A DNA stretch of 64,000 nt from Arctopsyche grandis (lineage: Eukaryota; Arthropoda; Insecta; Trichoptera; Hydropsychidae), in the NCBI RefSeq assembly GCF_051622035.1, contig NC_135356.1, positions 7,476,579 to 7,540,578 of the forward strand, written 5' to 3'. This document shows positions 62,265-64,000 of this stretch, piece by piece. The notes beneath the pieces were generated by a model. It was not told the DNA's origin, did not search any database, and was given only the letters and a program-made list of their open reading frames with translations. Each line of letters begins with the position of its first letter. Position 1 is the first letter of the stretch. The position numbers and the translations under genes are program-made.

Positions 62265-62606
62265 GGTCTACGTGACGAGACAGAATGTTAAACGACAGAA
62301 AACGCAAATATCGGAAGGCAAAGATCGAAAATCGAAAGATTTTAAGTCGAAAGATCAAAAAAAAATGGTGCATGGTATACGGTACATACTCACTTAATTT
62401 GCGCGAGCAGGATACAACAGGAACAAGAGGAACATGCTTTTCTGAAAAGCCTGTTCCTCTTGTTCCTGTTGCATCCTGCTCGCGCAAATTAAGTGAGTAT
62501 GTACCGTTTACCATGCACCATTTTTTTTTATCTTTCGACTTAAGATCTTTCGATTTTCGATATTTGCGTTTTCTGTCGTTTAACATTCTGTCTCGTCATG
62601 GAGACC
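62265..62606. mobile_element. Foldback element, complete, loop-less copy (342 bp)
   Basis: Starts GGTCTACGTGACGAGACAGA and ends TCTGTCTCGTCATGGAGACC. Same arms as 55239-55600, but the central GC-rich spacer is missing so the arms meet at GCTTTTCTGAAAAGC. The left arm has a small extra segment (TTGCCTTCCGATAT inverted). High arm-to-arm identity. Confidence 0.9.
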
Positions 62607-62804
62607 GGGAAAAATCTACATATGTATGTATGTAAATTGGAAAAATCCACAAAATGAGGCCCACATTCTCGATACTTCCGTACTTTCTAAAGCGCTGAAG
62701 AAAAATTCGCAATAGAAATCCACAAAAAGGGAAAGTACATTTGGATAGTTGCACACAAATACATCAGCAAACTTTGGTTTTCCACACGGCCTTAAGGCCT
62801 TAGA

Positions 62805-63035
62805 GCCGGGCCACACTGTGCGACTTACGAGCGTTTAGCACCCTGCAATACAACGCCATATATAATATTTTGAGGGATTGTGTTGGTCACTCAGGTTATA
62901 AAATCGTAGAGACTGGTGGGCGGATTTTCTTGGGTTGCACGATGTGGCATGCCCTATACAGCCGAATACATTTGATCTGGTCGCGCAACTAGTCGGCCGA
63001 CAAAATCGCTCGCAAGTCTCCTGGTGTGGCCCGGC
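62805..63035. mobile_element. MITE, GCCGGGCCACAC ends
   Basis: GCCGGGCCACAC at 62805-62816 is inverted at 63024-63035, with further similarity inward (CGACTTACGAGCG against CGCTCGCAAGTC). Noncoding, about 231 bp; class uncertain, possibly hAT. Confidence 0.6.
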
Positions 63036-63613
63036 AGACCAGACCAGAGAAAGCCATACACAATGACGTATTATTGAAGTAAAATATATATGACAGATAA
63101 TTGGAGCCTATAATGAAAAATTTATATATACATATACATATAAGTGTTTAAACAATAAAAATCTGACAAAACGAGTGGGGGGTGGAAAGTCAAACACATA
63201 AGGCTACAGGCTAGTGGAAAAGAGCTAGCTGTCACTGTCTCGATATTTTTTCAATTTTTAAACATGTTTATTGCGATTATATTTCACTATCGAGTAAGCG
63301 AAATTAGATGAAAACTCAATCAGGGGCCAAACCTTGCAAAATGGCAAAGTTTTAAAGCGATCGGAAGAATGTAGAAAATATTGTCAGATCGGTAGGCGAA
63401 AGCCTTGTAATAAATACCACAGCAAAAATGCTTTTATAATTAGCCAAGTATTTTAATTGTATGAGTATGAGTTTACATACCTTTTTTTATCTTTATTATT
63501 CGATTTTATATTCTAGTTGTTTTTCAATTTTGCATTTTGAACAAATATGTAGTGGTGAAATGAATATCAGTCAAATATCGTCACATCATGTCCCACACTT
63601 AAGGGGTCCTTAA

Positions 63614-63934
63614 CCCTTTGCCTGCGTCACCAAATTTAGCGAACATGCCCTGTACGCGGCTGCTTTTTTGCGGATTTTGCTATCGCGTTTTCGACTATAA
63701 ATATAGGTTGTAATATTTTTTTGAATTTTACAACCTATATTTATTTTTTTTGACTACTGCCATCTATTGAATTTGGTAAAGTATACATTTAGTAATATTT
63801 TCAACCAAGTTATAAAATTTTAACACAATAAATGGCTCTTATACAGGTTGGAACTTCCAAGACATCTATGCGTGTCTCGCGCGCTGAGGGCATGTTCGCT
63901 AGGACATGTATAGTAGTCGTACGCGGTGGAAAGG
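63614..63934. mobile_element. piggyBac-like MITE, 321 bp
   Basis: Flanked by TTAA at 63610-63613 and 63935-63938. Ends CCCTTTGCCTGCGT and, inverted, CCTTTCCACCGCGT. Subterminal AGCGAACATGCCCT is repeated in inverse near the right end. A central hairpin (AAATATAGGTTGTAA, inverted) lies at about 63700-63742. Noncoding. Confidence 0.8.
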
Positions 63935-64000
63935 TTAATGTCCCACACTTAACCTAACCTAATCAAGGTCATAGCGAGAAGGGATTATTTAAATTAATTT

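Overview
This is insect nuclear DNA. It is AT-rich and intron-bearing, with abundant TACATA/TATGTA and (TA)n microsatellites. It carries an insect-type seven-transmembrane odorant receptor gene and a wallenda/DLK kinase gene, and most of the rest is transposable-element debris. The order is not fixed by the sequence; a holometabolous insect is likely but is an inference. No operons, CRISPR arrays, tRNA or rRNA genes were seen.

Host genes. Three genes can be assembled exon by exon, with splice phases that agree and total coding lengths divisible by three. (1) An odorant receptor, minus strand, 17203-21292, 7 exons, 421 aa. (2) An Ig/fibronectin-III protein, plus strand, 27423-35424, 3 exons, 1016 aa, with a predicted N-terminal myristoylation site and a C-terminal membrane hairpin; its domain order resembles the insect MnM (myomesin and myosin binding protein) family. 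(3) A dual leucine zipper kinase (wnd/MAP3K12/13), plus strand, 43536-49437, 4 exons, 568 aa. A fourth gene starts at 57995 with a GC-rich first exon that begins an Ig domain; no later exon was found before the window ends.

Mobile DNA by region. 1-16.5 kb: nested copies of a CCCGTT-repeat element inside a tRNA-derived SINE, LINE fragments, a complete but decayed hAT element with an 8-bp target duplication (9249-11032), and a family of TIR elements, one carrying an integrase remnant. 22-31 kb: SINEs, MITEs, a hAT element with a LINE inside, and RTE fragments. 36-42.3 kb: two nearly identical 386-bp LTRs in opposite orientation flank an almost intact RTE retrotransposon (one nonsense codon, 13-bp target duplication); the right LTR continues into a tRNA-Trp-type primer binding site. 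49.5-52.7 kb: a long-TIR element with a 9-bp duplication lies 64 bp past the wnd stop codon, followed by a hAT element with a MITE inside it. 55-64 kb: foldback palindromes, two tandem-repeat arrays and two piggyBac-like elements in TTAA sites.

I did not find a clearly new multi-gene system. The most unusual items are the near-perfect foldback family, the TIR/integrase family, the CCCGTT element whose borders are exposed by nested insertion, and the Ig/FN3 protein with lipid and membrane anchors at opposite ends.
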